NCBI RefSeq assembly: GCF_014646355.1
Contig: NZ_BMNH01000018.1
Span: 1 to 64,000 of the forward strand
DNA: 64,000 nt
Direction: 5' to 3'
Origin: Nonomuraea cavernae
Lineage (GTDB): Bacteria; Actinomycetota; Actinomycetes; Streptosporangiales; Streptosporangiaceae
Program-made: the position numbers and the translations under genes
Notes under the pieces: generated by a model
Databases searched by the model: none
Told to the model about the DNA's origin: nothing
Seen by the model: only the letters and a program-made list of their open reading frames with translations
Part shown: piece by piece, positions 44,066-54,404 of the stretch
How the letters are laid out: every line of letters begins with the position of its first letter
Numbering within the stretch: position 1 is the first letter of the stretch

Positions 44066-45794
44066 GGCCGGCTCCGTCCCCCGTCGCCGGCAGCAGCACC
44101 GGCGTCATCTGCCCGCGCCAGGTGCGGCGCATCTCGATCTCCGGCGGCACCAGCGACAGCGGCGAGCCCTTGAGATCGGCGCCGGCCTCCCGGGGCAGCG
44201 TCAGCCTGAACTGCGTGCCCTCCCCCGGCTGGCCCCACGCCTGCAACCAGCCGCCGTGCAGCGTGGCGTCCTCGCGGGAGATCGCCAGGCCGAGCCCGGT
44301 GCCGCCGATGGTCCTGGCCCGCGACGGGTCGGCGCGCCAGAACCGGTCGAACACCAGGGTCTCCTCGCCCGGCTTCAGCCCGATCCCGTGGTCGCGTACG
44401 GCGACGGCCACGGCGTCACGGTCGGCGCCCACGGTCACCACGACGTCCTTGCCCTCGCCGTGCTCGATGGCGTTGAACAGCAGGTTGCGCAGGATGCGCT
44501 CGACGCGGCGGTTGTCGACCTCGGCCATGCACGGCTCGTTGGGCAGCCTGAGCTCGAAGCGGGTGTTGTGGCGCTCGGCCAGCGCCTCGGAGTCGCCGAT
44601 CGCGCGCAGAACCACGTCACGCACGTCGACCGAGTCGAGGTCGAGCGTGGCGGCGCCGGCGTCGTAGCGGCTGATCTCCAGCAGGTCGGCCAGCATCGAC
44701 TCGAACCGTTCGAGCTGGGCCTGCATGAGCTCGGCCGAGCGGGCGGCCATCGGCTCGAAGTCCTCGCGGGCGTCGTACAGCAGGTCGGCGGCCATGCGCA
44801 CGGTGGTCAGCGGGGTGCGCAGCTCGTGGGAGACGTCGGAGACGAACTGCCGCTGGACCTGCGACAGCTCCTCCAGCTGGTGGATCTTGAGCGCCAGGTT
44901 GCCGGCCATCTCGTTGAACGAGGCCGCCAGGCGGGCCAGGTCGTCCTCGCCGCGCACCCTGAGCCGCTCGTCGAGCTTGCCCGAGGCCAGCCGCTCGGCG
45001 GCCTGCCGCGCCAGCCGCACCGGGCTCACGACCTGGCGGGTGACCAGCGAGGCGATCGCGGCGAGCAGCAGCACGAGCCCGAAGCCGACCACCACGATGG
45101 CCAGCCGGACGTTGGACAGCATCTGCTCTTCCTCGCTGAACGGGAAGAAGTGGTAGACCTCGTAGGTCGCGCCGCCGTCGACGCTGACCAGGCCACCGAT
45201 GACCAGGGTGAGCCTGGACTGGCTCTCGCCGGTGAACTTGATGTACGCCTTGTGCAGGTAGGGCTTGTCGTTGGGGACCTTCTCGACCTGGCGGTGCAGC
45301 CACTGCTGGAGCGGCTCGGGCACGTTCGCCGGCATCACGTTGCCCGAGGCGCGCGACCTGCCCGGGCTGGCCGGGTTGAGGATCAGCACCTCGTAGCGTT
45401 TCTTCGAGCCGTCGTCGCCGGAGCCGGTGATGGTCTCCATGACGGCGTCGAGCGGGTCGGCGGGGGCGTTCTTGCCGGAGGCGGGTTTGGCCTGGTCGTC
45501 GAGCTCCTGGTTGAGCGCGTCGGCGATCTGCACGCGGTCGGCGAAGGCCTCGCCGGCGGCCGCGTCCTGGCGGCCGGTGATGACCGACTTGTTGATCTGG
45601 TCGGACAGGAAGACGCCCAGCACGACCACCACGGTCACGGAGATGACCAGCGTGCTGGTGACGACCTGGAGCTGGAGCGAGCGCCGCCAGACGCGCCGCA
45701 CCGTACCCGCCGCACGACGCGCCCGCCGGCGGACGCCGCCGAGGATCTGGCGGAGGGTCCGGCGGCGAAAACGCTTCGTCTTCGGCGGCGGCAT
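44052..45794 (-). CDS. mtrB: Sensor histidine kinase MtrB
   Basis: A 580-residue membrane kinase of the MtrAB system controlling cell wall and division in actinobacteria. A basic N-terminal tail precedes TM1 (about residues 42-64), an extracellular sensor region (about 65-215), TM2 (about 225-250), HAMP, phospho-acceptor SDVSHELRTPLTTVRMA (His about 322) and an ATPase domain with IEHGEGK, DHGIGL and GGTGLGLAI. It lies 19 bases after mtrA. Confidence 0.96.
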   Translation of the reverse strand: MPPPKTKRFRRRTLRQILGGVRRRARRAAGTVRRVWRRSLQLQVVTSTLVISVTVVVVLGVFLSDQINKSVITGRQDAAAGEAFADRVQIADALNQELDDQAKPASGKNAPADPLDAVMETITGSGDDGSKKRYEVLILNPASPGRSRASGNVMPANVPEPLQQWLHRQVEKVPNDKPYLHKAYIKFTGESQSRLTLVIGGLVSVDGGATYEVYHFFPFSEEEQMLSNVRLAIVVVGFGLVLLLAAIASLVTRQVVSPVRLARQAAERLASGKLDERLRVRGEDDLARLAASFNEMAGNLALKIHQLEELSQVQRQFVSDVSHELRTPLTTVRMAADLLYDAREDFEPMAARSAELMQAQLERFESMLADLLEISRYDAGAATLDLDSVDVRDVVLRAIGDSEALAERHNTRFELRLPNEPCMAEVDNRRVERILRNLLFNAIEHGEGKDVVVTVGADRDAVAVAVRDHGIGLKPGEETLVFDRFWRADPSRARTIGGTGLGLAISREDATLHGGWLQAWGQPGEGTQFRLTLPREAGADLKGSPLSLVPPEIEMRRTWRGQMTPVLLPATGDGAGHDED

Positions 45795-45813
45795 GGCGGG
45801 GAGGGGGCGAAGG

Positions 45814-46491
45814 CTAGGCCGGTCCGGCCTTGTAGCCGACGCCCCGGACCGTCACCACGATCTCGGGGTGCTCCGGGTCTCTCTCGATCTTGGCCCTGAG
45901 CCGCTGCACGTGCACGTTGACCAGCCTGGTGTCGGCCGCGTGCCGGTAGCCCCAGACCTGCTCCAGCAGCACCTCGCGGGTGAACACCTGGCGCGGCTTG
46001 CGGGCCAGCGCGACGAGCAGGTCGAACTCGAGCGGCGTCAGGTTGATGGTCTCCTCGCCGCGCTTGACCGAGTGGCCGGCCACGTCGATGGTGATGTCGC
46101 CGATCTGCAGGATCTCGGGGGTGGGCTCGTCGGTGCGGCGCAGCCGCGCCCGCACCCGCGCCACCAGCTCCTTCGGCTTGAACGGCTTGACGATGTAGTC
46201 GTCGGCCCCCGACTCGAGGCCGAGCACGATGTCGATCGTGTCGCTCTTGGCGGTGAGCATGACGATCGGAACCCCCGACTCCGCCCTGATCCTGCGTGCG
46301 ACGTCGATGCCGTCGGCCCCCGGCAGCATCAGGTCGAGCAGGACCAGGTCCGGGCGTGTATCCCGGAACGCGTCGAGGGCCTTGTCGCCGTCGGAGACAA
46401 AGGATGGTTCGAAGCCTTCTCCGCGCAACACGATGCCAAGCATCTCGGCGAGAGCGGCATCGTCGTCGACGACCAGCACGCGACCTTTCAT
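45814..46491 (-). CDS. mtrA: Response regulator MtrA
   Basis: A 225-residue OmpR-type regulator, essential in mycobacteria and a developmental repressor in Streptomyces. Receiver domain with VDDDAALAEML, phosphorylated Asp in LLDLMLPGADG (about 53) and Lys in YIVKPF; winged helix (about 130-222) ending RLRAKIERDPEHPEIVVTVRGVGYKAG. GAGGGG lies just before the ATG. First gene of mtrA-mtrB-lpqB-comF. The upstream 270-base region holds a 10-bp direct repeat described separately. Confidence 0.97.
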   Translation of the reverse strand: MKGRVLVVDDDAALAEMLGIVLRGEGFEPSFVSDGDKALDAFRDTRPDLVLLDLMLPGADGIDVARRIRAESGVPIVMLTAKSDTIDIVLGLESGADDYIVKPFKPKELVARVRARLRRTDEPTPEILQIGDITIDVAGHSVKRGEETINLTPLEFDLLVALARKPRQVFTREVLLEQVWGYRHAADTRLVNVHVQRLRAKIERDPEHPEIVVTVRGVGYKAGPA

Positions 46492-46514
46492 GGCCCCTCA
46501 TTCGTTCTACGCAT

Positions 46515-46574
46515 TGTGGGACATACCCGCACGATCGCTGAAGGTTACCCTTGGTGGACTCATGTGTGGGACAT
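46515..46574. repeat. 10-bp direct repeat upstream of mtrA
   Basis: TGTGGGACAT occurs at 46515-46524 and 46565-46574, exactly 50 bp apart, in the region between divergent mtrA and the membrane-protein gene. The second copy is part of a short palindrome, CATGT...ACATG. Possible regulator-binding pair; GGTTACC at about 46542 between them resembles an MtrA half-site. Confidence 0.4.
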
Positions 46575-46761
46575 GAGACCTACAAAAGGCGAATTTTAAG
46601 CTCCCAGCCAGGACCGCAACCACAGTCTGCGGTAACGGACCAACTTTCTGCCATCCCTCAGATGAGTCCCTTGACCCGATTCGCCGTGGAATGTGGGCAA
46701 GGTGAGTCGGCGAATGCCCTGCCTGACACCAAGGGCCCGTCTCGCATGCCAGGATTGGGAT

Positions 46762-48099
46762 ATGTCAGACGGTCACGGTTCCACGCCCGAGACGCCACCC
46801 GGCTGGGCGGCCGAGCAGCCTCCGCCCTACGGCGCTCCGCAGGCCTCGCCGTGGACCGCGCCCGGCCCCCAGCAGGACACCCCCCAAGGCGCCGCCCAGC
46901 AGGGGCCTCCACCGCACGCCCGTCCGCCCTACCCCCAGCAGCCCTATTCCCAGCAGCCACCACCGGGCTACGTGCCGCCGGGCTATGGGCCACCGGGCTA
47001 CGGCCCCATGCCGCACCCGCCCGCGCTGCGCCCGGGCATCATCCCGCTGCGTCCCCTCGGCCTCGGTGACATCCTCGACGGCACCATCAAGCTGATCCGG
47101 TCCAACCCCAAGGCGGTGCTCGGCCTGTCGGCCGTCGCGGCTCTGCTGGGCGCCGTCCCGGTGGCCGTGGGGCAGATGTTCTCGTTCGACTCGCTGAGGG
47201 CGAGCCTCGACCCGTCGACCCCGGTCGCCACCTACCAGATGTACGACGGCCTGGTCGCCCAGTACGGCGGGCTGTTCGTGTCGATGGCGATCAGCTTCGT
47301 CGTGGTGACCCTGCTGACCGGGGTGCTGACCCGGATCCTCGGCCGGGCCGTCTTCGGCGGCACCATGACCGCGGGCGAGGCGTGGCAGCTCACCCGGGGC
47401 CGGGTTCCCGCGCTCTTCGGCGTGGTCGGGCTGATGGCCGTCATCATGCTCGTGCCCCTCCTTGCCCTGGGCGGGATCATCGCGGCCCTGATCGTGTCCG
47501 GTGCGGCCGAGTCGTCCGGCGGCCAGGCCGCGCTGGTGGCCATCACGCTGGTGGGGCTCGTCCTCTACCTGGGCTACGCGCTGTTCTTCAAGGCCCGGTT
47601 CGCGTTCGCGGCGCCGGCCGTGGTGCTGGAGGGCAGGGGGCCGATCGACGCGATGCGCCGCTCCTGGCACCTGGTGACCGGCGACTTCTGGCGGGTCCTC
47701 GGCATCCTGCTGCTCACCTCGGTGATGGTTTTCTTCCTGGCGGGCATCCTGGAGATCCCGTTCAGCATCATCGGCTCGCTGTTCGGCCTGCTCGGCGAGA
47801 GCTCGGGAGCCACCATCGCGGCCGCGGTCCTGATCGCCGTCGGCGGCACGCTGGGCGCCATGCTCACCTACCCGTTCGAGGCCGGCGTCGCGGGCCTGCT
47901 CTACGCCGACCGGCGGATGCGCAGCGAGGCGTTCGACCTGGTGTTGCAGACCGCGGCGATCGAGCAGCAGCGCCAGGGCTGGGTGCACGCCTCGGCCGAC
48001 GAGCTCTGGCACCCGTCCAACTCCGCGAGCTCCACGGGCTCCACGGGCTCCACGGGCTCGCCGGAGTCCGCGAGTCCCACGAGCTCCTTCGGATCGTGA
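46762..48099 (+). CDS. Polytopic membrane protein, GPDPase membrane-domain type
   Basis: A 445-residue protein. Residues 1-90 are Pro/Gln/Gly/Tyr-rich and disordered (PPGYGPPGYGPM). The rest has about six hydrophobic helices and RPLGLGDILDGTIKLIRSNPKAVLG, the hallmark of the glycerophosphodiester phosphodiesterase membrane-domain family found beside MoxR/DUF58 genes. The C-terminus carries short Ser-Thr-Gly repeats (GSTGSTGSTG). AGGA lies eight bases before ATG 46762. The stop overlaps the next start by four bases. First gene of a five-gene operon. Confidence 0.85.
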   Translation: MSDGHGSTPETPPGWAAEQPPPYGAPQASPWTAPGPQQDTPQGAAQQGPPPHARPPYPQQPYSQQPPPGYVPPGYGPPGYGPMPHPPALRPGIIPLRPLGLGDILDGTIKLIRSNPKAVLGLSAVAALLGAVPVAVGQMFSFDSLRASLDPSTPVATYQMYDGLVAQYGGLFVSMAISFVVVTLLTGVLTRILGRAVFGGTMTAGEAWQLTRGRVPALFGVVGLMAVIMLVPLLALGGIIAALIVSGAAESSGGQAALVAITLVGLVLYLGYALFFKARFAFAAPAVVLEGRGPIDAMRRSWHLVTGDFWRVLGILLLTSVMVFFLAGILEIPFSIIGSLFGLLGESSGATIAAAVLIAVGGTLGAMLTYPFEAGVAGLLYADRRMRSEAFDLVLQTAAIEQQRQGWVHASADELWHPSNSASSTGSTGSTGSPESASPTSSFGS

Positions 48100-48713
48100 G
48101 CCCGATCGGCAGAGAGGAGGCCGCGCGCCAGGCCGCGGCGGAGCTCCTCAGGGCTGAATACGCCAAGGAGCCGCTGCGCGAGCGGCTTTTCCGCCGGTTC
48201 GGCGAGTTCCTCGGCGACCTGCTCGACGCCGTGGGCGGTGGCGGCACCACCGGCGGCGTCATCGCCGCCGTGATCATCACGCTGATCATCGTGAGCGTGA
48301 TCGTGCTGGTCTCGTGGCAGCTCCGCAGGACCTCCCGCCGCAACTCGGCGGGGCAGGCGGCCCTCTTCGACGAGCGGCGGCTCACCGCCGCCGAGCACCG
48401 CCTGGCGGCCGAGGCCCACGCCGCCGAGGGGCGCCACACCGAGGCGATCCAGGAGCGCCTGCGCGCCATCGCCCGCGACCTCGAGGAACGCGCGCTGGTC
48501 GACGGGATGCCCGGGCGCACCGCCGACGAGCTGGCCGCCGAGGCGGGCCAGGCACTGCCCGAGTTCGCCCAAGAGCTCGCCGCCGCCGCGCGATCGTTCG
48601 ACGACGTCACCTACGGTGGCGAGCCCGGCACCAGGGCCGCCTACGACACCATGACCGGGCTCGACGAACGGCTCCGCCTGGCCAGGCCGGTGCCACTGGG
48701 AGGCACGGCGTGA
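48096..48713 (+). CDS. DUF4129 membrane protein
   Basis: A 205-residue protein: N-terminal helix (ARQAAAELLRAEYAKEPLRERLFRRFGEFLGDLL), one transmembrane segment (GGVIAAVIITLIIVSVIVLVSW, about residues 53-74) and a cytoplasmic DUF4129 domain (RRLTAAEHRLAAEAHAAEGRHTEAIQERLRAIARDLEERALV). GTG start overlaps the upstream stop (GTGA). In MoxR-DUF58 operons DUF4129 proteins are regular members, but their role is not established. Confidence 0.88.
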   Translation: MSPIGREEAARQAAAELLRAEYAKEPLRERLFRRFGEFLGDLLDAVGGGGTTGGVIAAVIITLIIVSVIVLVSWQLRRTSRRNSAGQAALFDERRLTAAEHRLAAEAHAAEGRHTEAIQERLRAIARDLEERALVDGMPGRTADELAAEAGQALPEFAQELAAAARSFDDVTYGGEPGTRAAYDTMTGLDERLRLARPVPLGGTA

Positions 48714-49877
48714 GCGTCGACCTGCGCCCCGGCGAGACCCAGGGGTCCCACTCCACTTCCCCCACCGTGTGCTCCGTCTGGCGGACCGGCCGGGCGGCGG
48801 TGGCGCTCGGCCTGGTCATCCTGGCGGTCGGCGTCCTCATCACCCTGTTCAGCCCCGAACAGGGTGAGTCGCGCCCGCTCGATCCCGCCGACACCTCCCT
48901 GGCCGGTTCCAAGGCGCTGGCCCAGCTGCTGCGCGACCGGGGCGTCACCGTCGACCGGGTCGACTCCGTCGAGGCGGCCGTCGCCAAGGCCACCGAGCCC
49001 GGCCGGCTGCTGCTGGTCACCGCCACCTGGTTCACGGACGATCCCGCGCTGGCCCGCGTCCCGGGCGACCGGGTGATCGTCGGCAGCACCCGCCTGCCCT
49101 CCCAACTGGCTCCTGGTGTGCGCGACCTGCCCGGCGGCTCCCGCGAACGCTCGCGCGAGCCCGAATGCCCGCTGCCCGCCGCGACCGCCGCCGGCAGCGT
49201 GTTCATCGGCGGCTCGGTGCTCACCGGCCCACCCGGCTCGACCGGCTGCTACCCCGCCGGCAAGGGCTGGAGCCTGGTCAGCTACCCCCACGCGGGCGGC
49301 ACCATCACGGTCGTCGGCAGCGGCGAGTTCATGAGCAACCTGCGGCTGTCCGAGGACGGCAACGCCGCGCTCGCCCTCAACCTGCTCGGCACCGCCAAGG
49401 CCGTCACCTGGCTGGTCGAGCCCGACCAGCCGGCCGTGGGCGACCTGGCGGGGCCCGAGGGCAAGAGCGTCCACGACCTGATGCCGCCGGGCATCCCGTG
49501 GGCGGTGGGCATGGCGGCCATCACCGTGCTGCTCCTCGCCCTGTGGCGGGGCAGGCGGCTGGGCCCGGTCGTGATGGAGCGGCTGCCGGTCGTGGTCCGG
49601 GCCGCCGAGACGGTCGAGGGGCGCGGCCGGCTCTACCGGGCCAGGCGGGCCAGGGCCAGCGCGGCCGACTCGCTGCGGGCGGGCACGATCGACCGCGTCA
49701 CGCCGCGGCTCGGCCTGGGCTCCGGCGCCGAGCGGCACGAGGTCGTGGCCGCGCTCGCCGTACGGACCGGGCAGGACCCGCAGCAGGTCGGCGCCGCACT
49801 GTACGGCCCCGCTCCGGTCGACGACGCCGGGCTCGTCGCCCTGGCCGGATACTTGGACGCGATCGAAAGGACGGTCA

Positions 49878-49888
<11 letters not shown>
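48710..49888 (+). CDS. DUF4350 domain membrane protein
   Basis: A 392-residue protein with a first membrane helix (AAVALGLVILAVGVLITLFSP, about residues 29-49), an extracytoplasmic DUF4350 domain (about 60-255; AGSKALAQLLRDRGVTV) with a possible Cys pair, a second helix (IPWAVGMAAITVLLLALWRGR, about 262-282) and a cytoplasmic tail. GTG overlaps the DUF4129 stop and its own end overlaps moxR by 11 bases. Translationally coupled member of the MoxR operon; role unknown. Confidence 0.88.
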
Positions 49889-50854
<966 letters not shown>

Positions 50855-50855
<1 letters not shown>

Positions 50856-52228
50856 TGGCTCTGACGGGACGCGCCGCGCTGGTCGCCGCGCTCGGCATCG
50901 TGGTGGTGCTGCTCGCGCCCCAACCGGGCGCCGCGCTGGCCGGGGTCTGCCTGCTGCTGGCCGCCGCGATCCTCGTGGACCTGGTGTTCGCGGGCGCGGT
51001 CCGGCCGTTGCGCTTCCACCGCTCGGGCGACCGGCTGATCCGGCTCGGCCAGCGCGCCGAGGTCGAGCTGGTCGTGGAGAACCCCGGCGGCAGGCGGGTG
51101 CGCGGCGCGCTCAGGGACGCCTGGCCGCCCTCGGCCGGGGCATCGCCGCGTGTGCTGCCGCTCGACGTGCCCGCGGGCGAGCGGCGCAGGCTGGTGCTCA
51201 CGCTCGATCCCACCCGGCGCGGCGACCGCGCCTCCGTGGCCGTCACCGTGCGCTCGCTCGGGCCGCTCGGCCTGGCCGCCCGCCAGGGCAGCCACCGGGC
51301 GCCCTGGTCGGTGCGGGTGCTGCCGCCGTTCCTGTCGCGCAAGCACCTGCCCTCCCGGCTGGCCCGGCTGCGCGAGCTCGACGGCCGGCACCCCGCTCTC
51401 GTACGCGGCCAGGGCACCGAGTTCGACTCGCTGCGCGAGTACGTCGTGGGCGACGACGTACGGTCGATCGACTGGCGGGCCACGGCGAGACGCCATGACG
51501 TGGTCGTCCGCACCTGGCGGCCCGAGCGGGACCGGCGGGTGCTCATCGTGCTCGACACCGGCCGCACCTCGGCGGGCCGGGTGGGCGACGCGCCGGTCCC
51601 GCTGGCCGGGGCCCAGGCCAACGGCGGCGGCCTGCTGGTCAGGCCGGACCCGCGCCCGGTGCCGGGCTGGCCGCGGCTCGACTGGTCGATGGACGCCGCG
51701 CTGCTGCTCGCCGCGCTCGCCGCCCGAGCCGGCGACCAGGTCGACTTCCTGGCCCATGACCGGGCCGTGCGGGCCTGGGTGAGCGGCGCGTCGCGCACCG
51801 AGCTGCTGAGCTCGCTGGTCACCGCGATGGCGCCGATCGAGGCGGAGCTGGTCGAGGCCGATTCGCAGGCGATGGTCGCCGCGATCCTGTCACGGGCCAA
51901 GCGGCGCTGCCTGGTCGTGCTGCTCACCGACCTCAACTCGGCGTCGCTGGACGAGGGCCTGATGCCGGTGCTGCCCCAGCTCTCCTCGCGGCACCTGCTG
52001 CTGGTCGCGGCCGTCTCCGACCCGCGCGTGGCCGCCATGGCCGCCCAGCGGGCCTCGGCGGAGCAGGTCTACGACGCGGCCGCCGCCGAGCGTGCCCGGC
52101 TGGATCGCCGGCGCGTCACCGCGCGGTTGCGCCGCCACGGCGTCGAGGTGGTCGACGCGCCGCCGGACGACATCGCTCCCGCGCTGGCCGACGCCTACCT
52201 GGCGCTGAAGGCCGCCGGCCGCCTCTGA
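50855..52228 (+). CDS. DUF58 domain protein
   Basis: A 457-residue protein: two N-terminal membrane helices (about residues 5-50), an extracytoplasmic beta-rich segment, then DUF58 with the signature EFDSLREYVVGDDVRSIDWRATARRHDVVVRTWRPERDRRVLIVLDTG (about 190-240), the VWA-like fold with its DxxxS-type metal site degenerate. ATG shares one base with the moxR stop. Predicted partner of MoxR at the membrane. Confidence 0.93.
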
Positions 52229-52250
52229 CCGGGGCCGCCGGCGTGACGCG

Positions 52251-52345
52251 GTGGGGCCACAGGTCGGGGGCACGGACGTCAGGCGGTGGGGGCCAGGTCA
52301 GGGGCGCGGACGTCAGGCGGTGGGGGCCAGGTCGGGGGCGCGTTC
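52251..52345. repeat. 34-bp tandem repeat, about 2.8 copies
   Basis: Units beginning GTGGGG at 52251 (35 bp), 52286 (34 bp) and 52320 (partial) share GGTCnGGGGCnCGGACGTC. The last copy covers the stop and final codons of the minus-strand spoIIM gene. The array fills the gap between the convergent DUF58 and spoIIM genes. Confidence 0.8.
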
Positions 52346-53305
52346 CAGGTCGCCGGTCTCGTTCTGGCGCAGCGCCCGACGCCCGAACACCACCACGTAC
52401 GCCAAAAACGCCACCTCGGCGAGCACCCCGATGCCGATGCGCGCCCAGGTGGGCAGGCCCGACGGCGTGACGAACGCCTCGATCAGCCCCGACACGAACA
52501 ACACCACGACGAGCCCGAGCGCCACGCTGATCACCGCCCGGCCCTGCTCGGCCAGCGCGTCGACCCGCCTGCGCGGCCCGGGGTCGATGACGGTCCAGCC
52601 CAGCCGCATGCCGACGGCCGCCGCAAGGAAGACGGCGGTGAGCTCCAGCAGCCCGTGCGGCATGATCAGCCCGAAGAAGATGTCGAGCTTGTCGCGCGAG
52701 GCCATCAGCCCGCCGGACACGCCGACGCTCCAGGTGTTGGCCCAGAGCACGTAGGGGATCGGCAGCCCCATGAAGATCGCGTAGAGGATGACCTGCGCCG
52801 ACACCAGGGCGTTGTTCACCCACACTTGGCTGGCGAAGGAGGCGGCGGGGTGCTCCGAGTAGTAGTCGGCGAAGTCATGCTCGACCAACTGGGTGATCTC
52901 CTCGGGCGAGGCCACGGCCGCCTGCACGGCGGGGTCGCCCGCCACCCAGGCACCTACCACCCAGCCCACCGCCACGCACGCCACCCCGGTGGCCAGCCAC
53001 CACCATCTGGCCCGGTAGGCCACTACCGGAAACGACACCGTGAAGAACCTGACCAGCTCCCGCCAGGCCGGAGTGCGTGCCCCGGTCACCGCTGACCTGG
53101 CCTGGGCGACCAGCGCGGACAGCCGGCCGACCAGCATCGCGTCGGTCGAACCCGAGCGGACGATGGACAAGTGGGTGGACACCCGCTGGTAGAGGTCGAC
53201 CAGCTCATCGACCTCTGCCCCGGTCAGCGACGAGCGCCGCTTGACGAGGTGATCCAGCCTGTCCCATTCGGGGCGGTGTGCGGCGACGAACGCATCGATG
53301 TCCAC
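52313..53305 (-). CDS. Stage II sporulation protein M-like (SpoIIM) membrane protein
   Basis: A 330-residue membrane protein of the SpoIIM family. A cytoplasmic N-terminal part (residues 1-105; DAFVAAHRPEWDRLDHLVKR) precedes five to six membrane helices with family segments FASQVWVNNALVSAQVILYAIFMGLPIPYVLW and FFGLIMPHGLLELTAVFLAAAVG. GTG start. In Gram-positives SpoIIM drives forespore engulfment with cell-wall hydrolases; in actinomycetes it co-occurs with MoxR/DUF58/RDD genes, as here, with unclear function. Confidence 0.9.
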   Translation of the reverse strand: MDIDAFVAAHRPEWDRLDHLVKRRSSLTGAEVDELVDLYQRVSTHLSIVRSGSTDAMLVGRLSALVAQARSAVTGARTPAWRELVRFFTVSFPVVAYRARWWWLATGVACVAVGWVVGAWVAGDPAVQAAVASPEEITQLVEHDFADYYSEHPAASFASQVWVNNALVSAQVILYAIFMGLPIPYVLWANTWSVGVSGGLMASRDKLDIFFGLIMPHGLLELTAVFLAAAVGMRLGWTVIDPGPRRRVDALAEQGRAVISVALGLVVVLFVSGLIEAFVTPSGLPTWARIGIGVLAEVAFLAYVVVFGRRALRQNETGDLERAPDLAPTA

Positions 53306-53356
53306 CCGACCATTGTGACCGCTCGATCAGCAGGTCATTGCCGTTAGGCTCCACGT

Positions 53357-54397
53357 ATGTCAGAGGTTGTGACCGGAGACGCGGTCGTCGTCGAGGTGCG
53401 GGTGGCGCAGATGCCGTCCCGGGCCGTCGCGCTCGCCATCGACCTGGCCGTCCAGTTGACCGTGCTGATCGGCGCCTCCGAGGTGCTGGAGGCCTTTTCC
53501 GTGATCAGCGACCCGGCGATGTACGCGGCGGTGGCGATCGTGGCGAGCCTGCTCGTGACGGTCGGTTACCCGGTGCTCTTCGAGTCGCTCAGCGGCGGGC
53601 GCAGCCTGGGCAAGCTCGCGCTGGGGCTGCGGGTGGTCAGCGACGACGGCGGTCCCGAGCGGTTCAGGCAGGCGTTGTTCCGGGGGCTGGCCGGGCTGCT
53701 GGAGTTCTGGATGTTCTTCGGGGCGCCCGCGCTGATCTCGTCACTCGTCTCGCAGCGGGGTAAGCGGCTGGGTGACATCTTCGCGGGCACGATCGTGATC
53801 TCCGACCGGGGGCCGCGTGAGGCGGGTCAGGTCATCTGGATGCCGCCGCAGCTGGCCGCCTGGGCCGCGACGCTGGAGCTGTCGCAGCTGCCCGAGGGGC
53901 TGGCGACAGCCGCCCGGCAGTACATCATCCGCTGGCACCAGCTGTCGCCGCAGATCCGGCACGAGATGGGCGTGCGCATCGCGACGCAGGTCGCCGCGTT
54001 CGTCTCGCCCGCCGCGCCGTCCGGGGTGCCGCCGCACGCCTACCTGAGCGCCGTCCTGGCCGAGCGTCGCAGGCGCGACCAGGTACGTCTCGCGCGGCGG
54101 ACGGGCGACGGCCCGGCGACTGCCCCGTCCGGCCCCTCGGCGGGCCGGCCACAACCTGGCCCCTTGGCGGGCGGGCCACAACCTGGCCCCTTGGCGGGCG
54201 GGCCACAACCTGGATTTTCGGCGGGCGACCCCTTGGCGGGCGGGCCACAGCCTGGCCCTTCGGCGGGCGGCCCCTTCGTGGGCGGGCCTCCGGCCGTCCT
54301 CAACCCGCAGGCGGGGCAGGGAGTGCCGGGTTACGACGGGCGGCCCGCCCCGGAGCCGCCCCGGACGACTCCGGGCGGGTTCGCGCCGCCCCAGTGA
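53357..54397 (+). CDS. RDD family membrane protein with Gly-Pro repeat tail
   Basis: A 346-residue protein. The RDD domain (about residues 10-155) has MPSRAVALAIDLAVQLTVL and ESLSGGRSLGKLALGLRVV with the Arg and Asp residues that name the family and three helices. A cytoplasmic helical region follows, then a tail (about 260-346) of LAGGPQPGP repeats coded by 27-bp DNA repeats. TAGGCT sits six bases before the ATG, suggesting leaderless mRNA. Divergent from spoIIM; part of the same conserved neighbourhood. Role unknown. Confidence 0.9.
   Translation: MSEVVTGDAVVVEVRVAQMPSRAVALAIDLAVQLTVLIGASEVLEAFSVISDPAMYAAVAIVASLLVTVGYPVLFESLSGGRSLGKLALGLRVVSDDGGPERFRQALFRGLAGLLEFWMFFGAPALISSLVSQRGKRLGDIFAGTIVISDRGPREAGQVIWMPPQLAAWAATLELSQLPEGLATAARQYIIRWHQLSPQIRHEMGVRIATQVAAFVSPAAPSGVPPHAYLSAVLAERRRRDQVRLARRTGDGPATAPSGPSAGRPQPGPLAGGPQPGPLAGGPQPGFSAGDPLAGGPQPGPSAGGPFVGGPPAVLNPQAGQGVPGYDGRPAPEPPRTTPGGFAPPQ
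54147..54272. repeat. 27-bp coding repeats in the RDD gene tail
   Basis: GGCCACAACCTGGCCCCTTG plus GCGGGCG repeats at 54147, 54174 and 54201, then degenerate copies to about 54272. In frame they encode A-G-G-P-Q-P-G-P-L units. Confidence 0.8.
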
Positions 54398-54404
54398 CGG
54401 CCGC

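Noticed and set aside
46293..46541. Small frame on the plus strand over mtrA
   Set aside because: Shadow of mtrA in another frame with Arg-rich composition and no ribosome site.
46530..46640. MtrA binding box upstream of mtrA
   Set aside because: Only isolated GTTAC/GTAAC half-sites occur, not the paired spacing described for MtrA.
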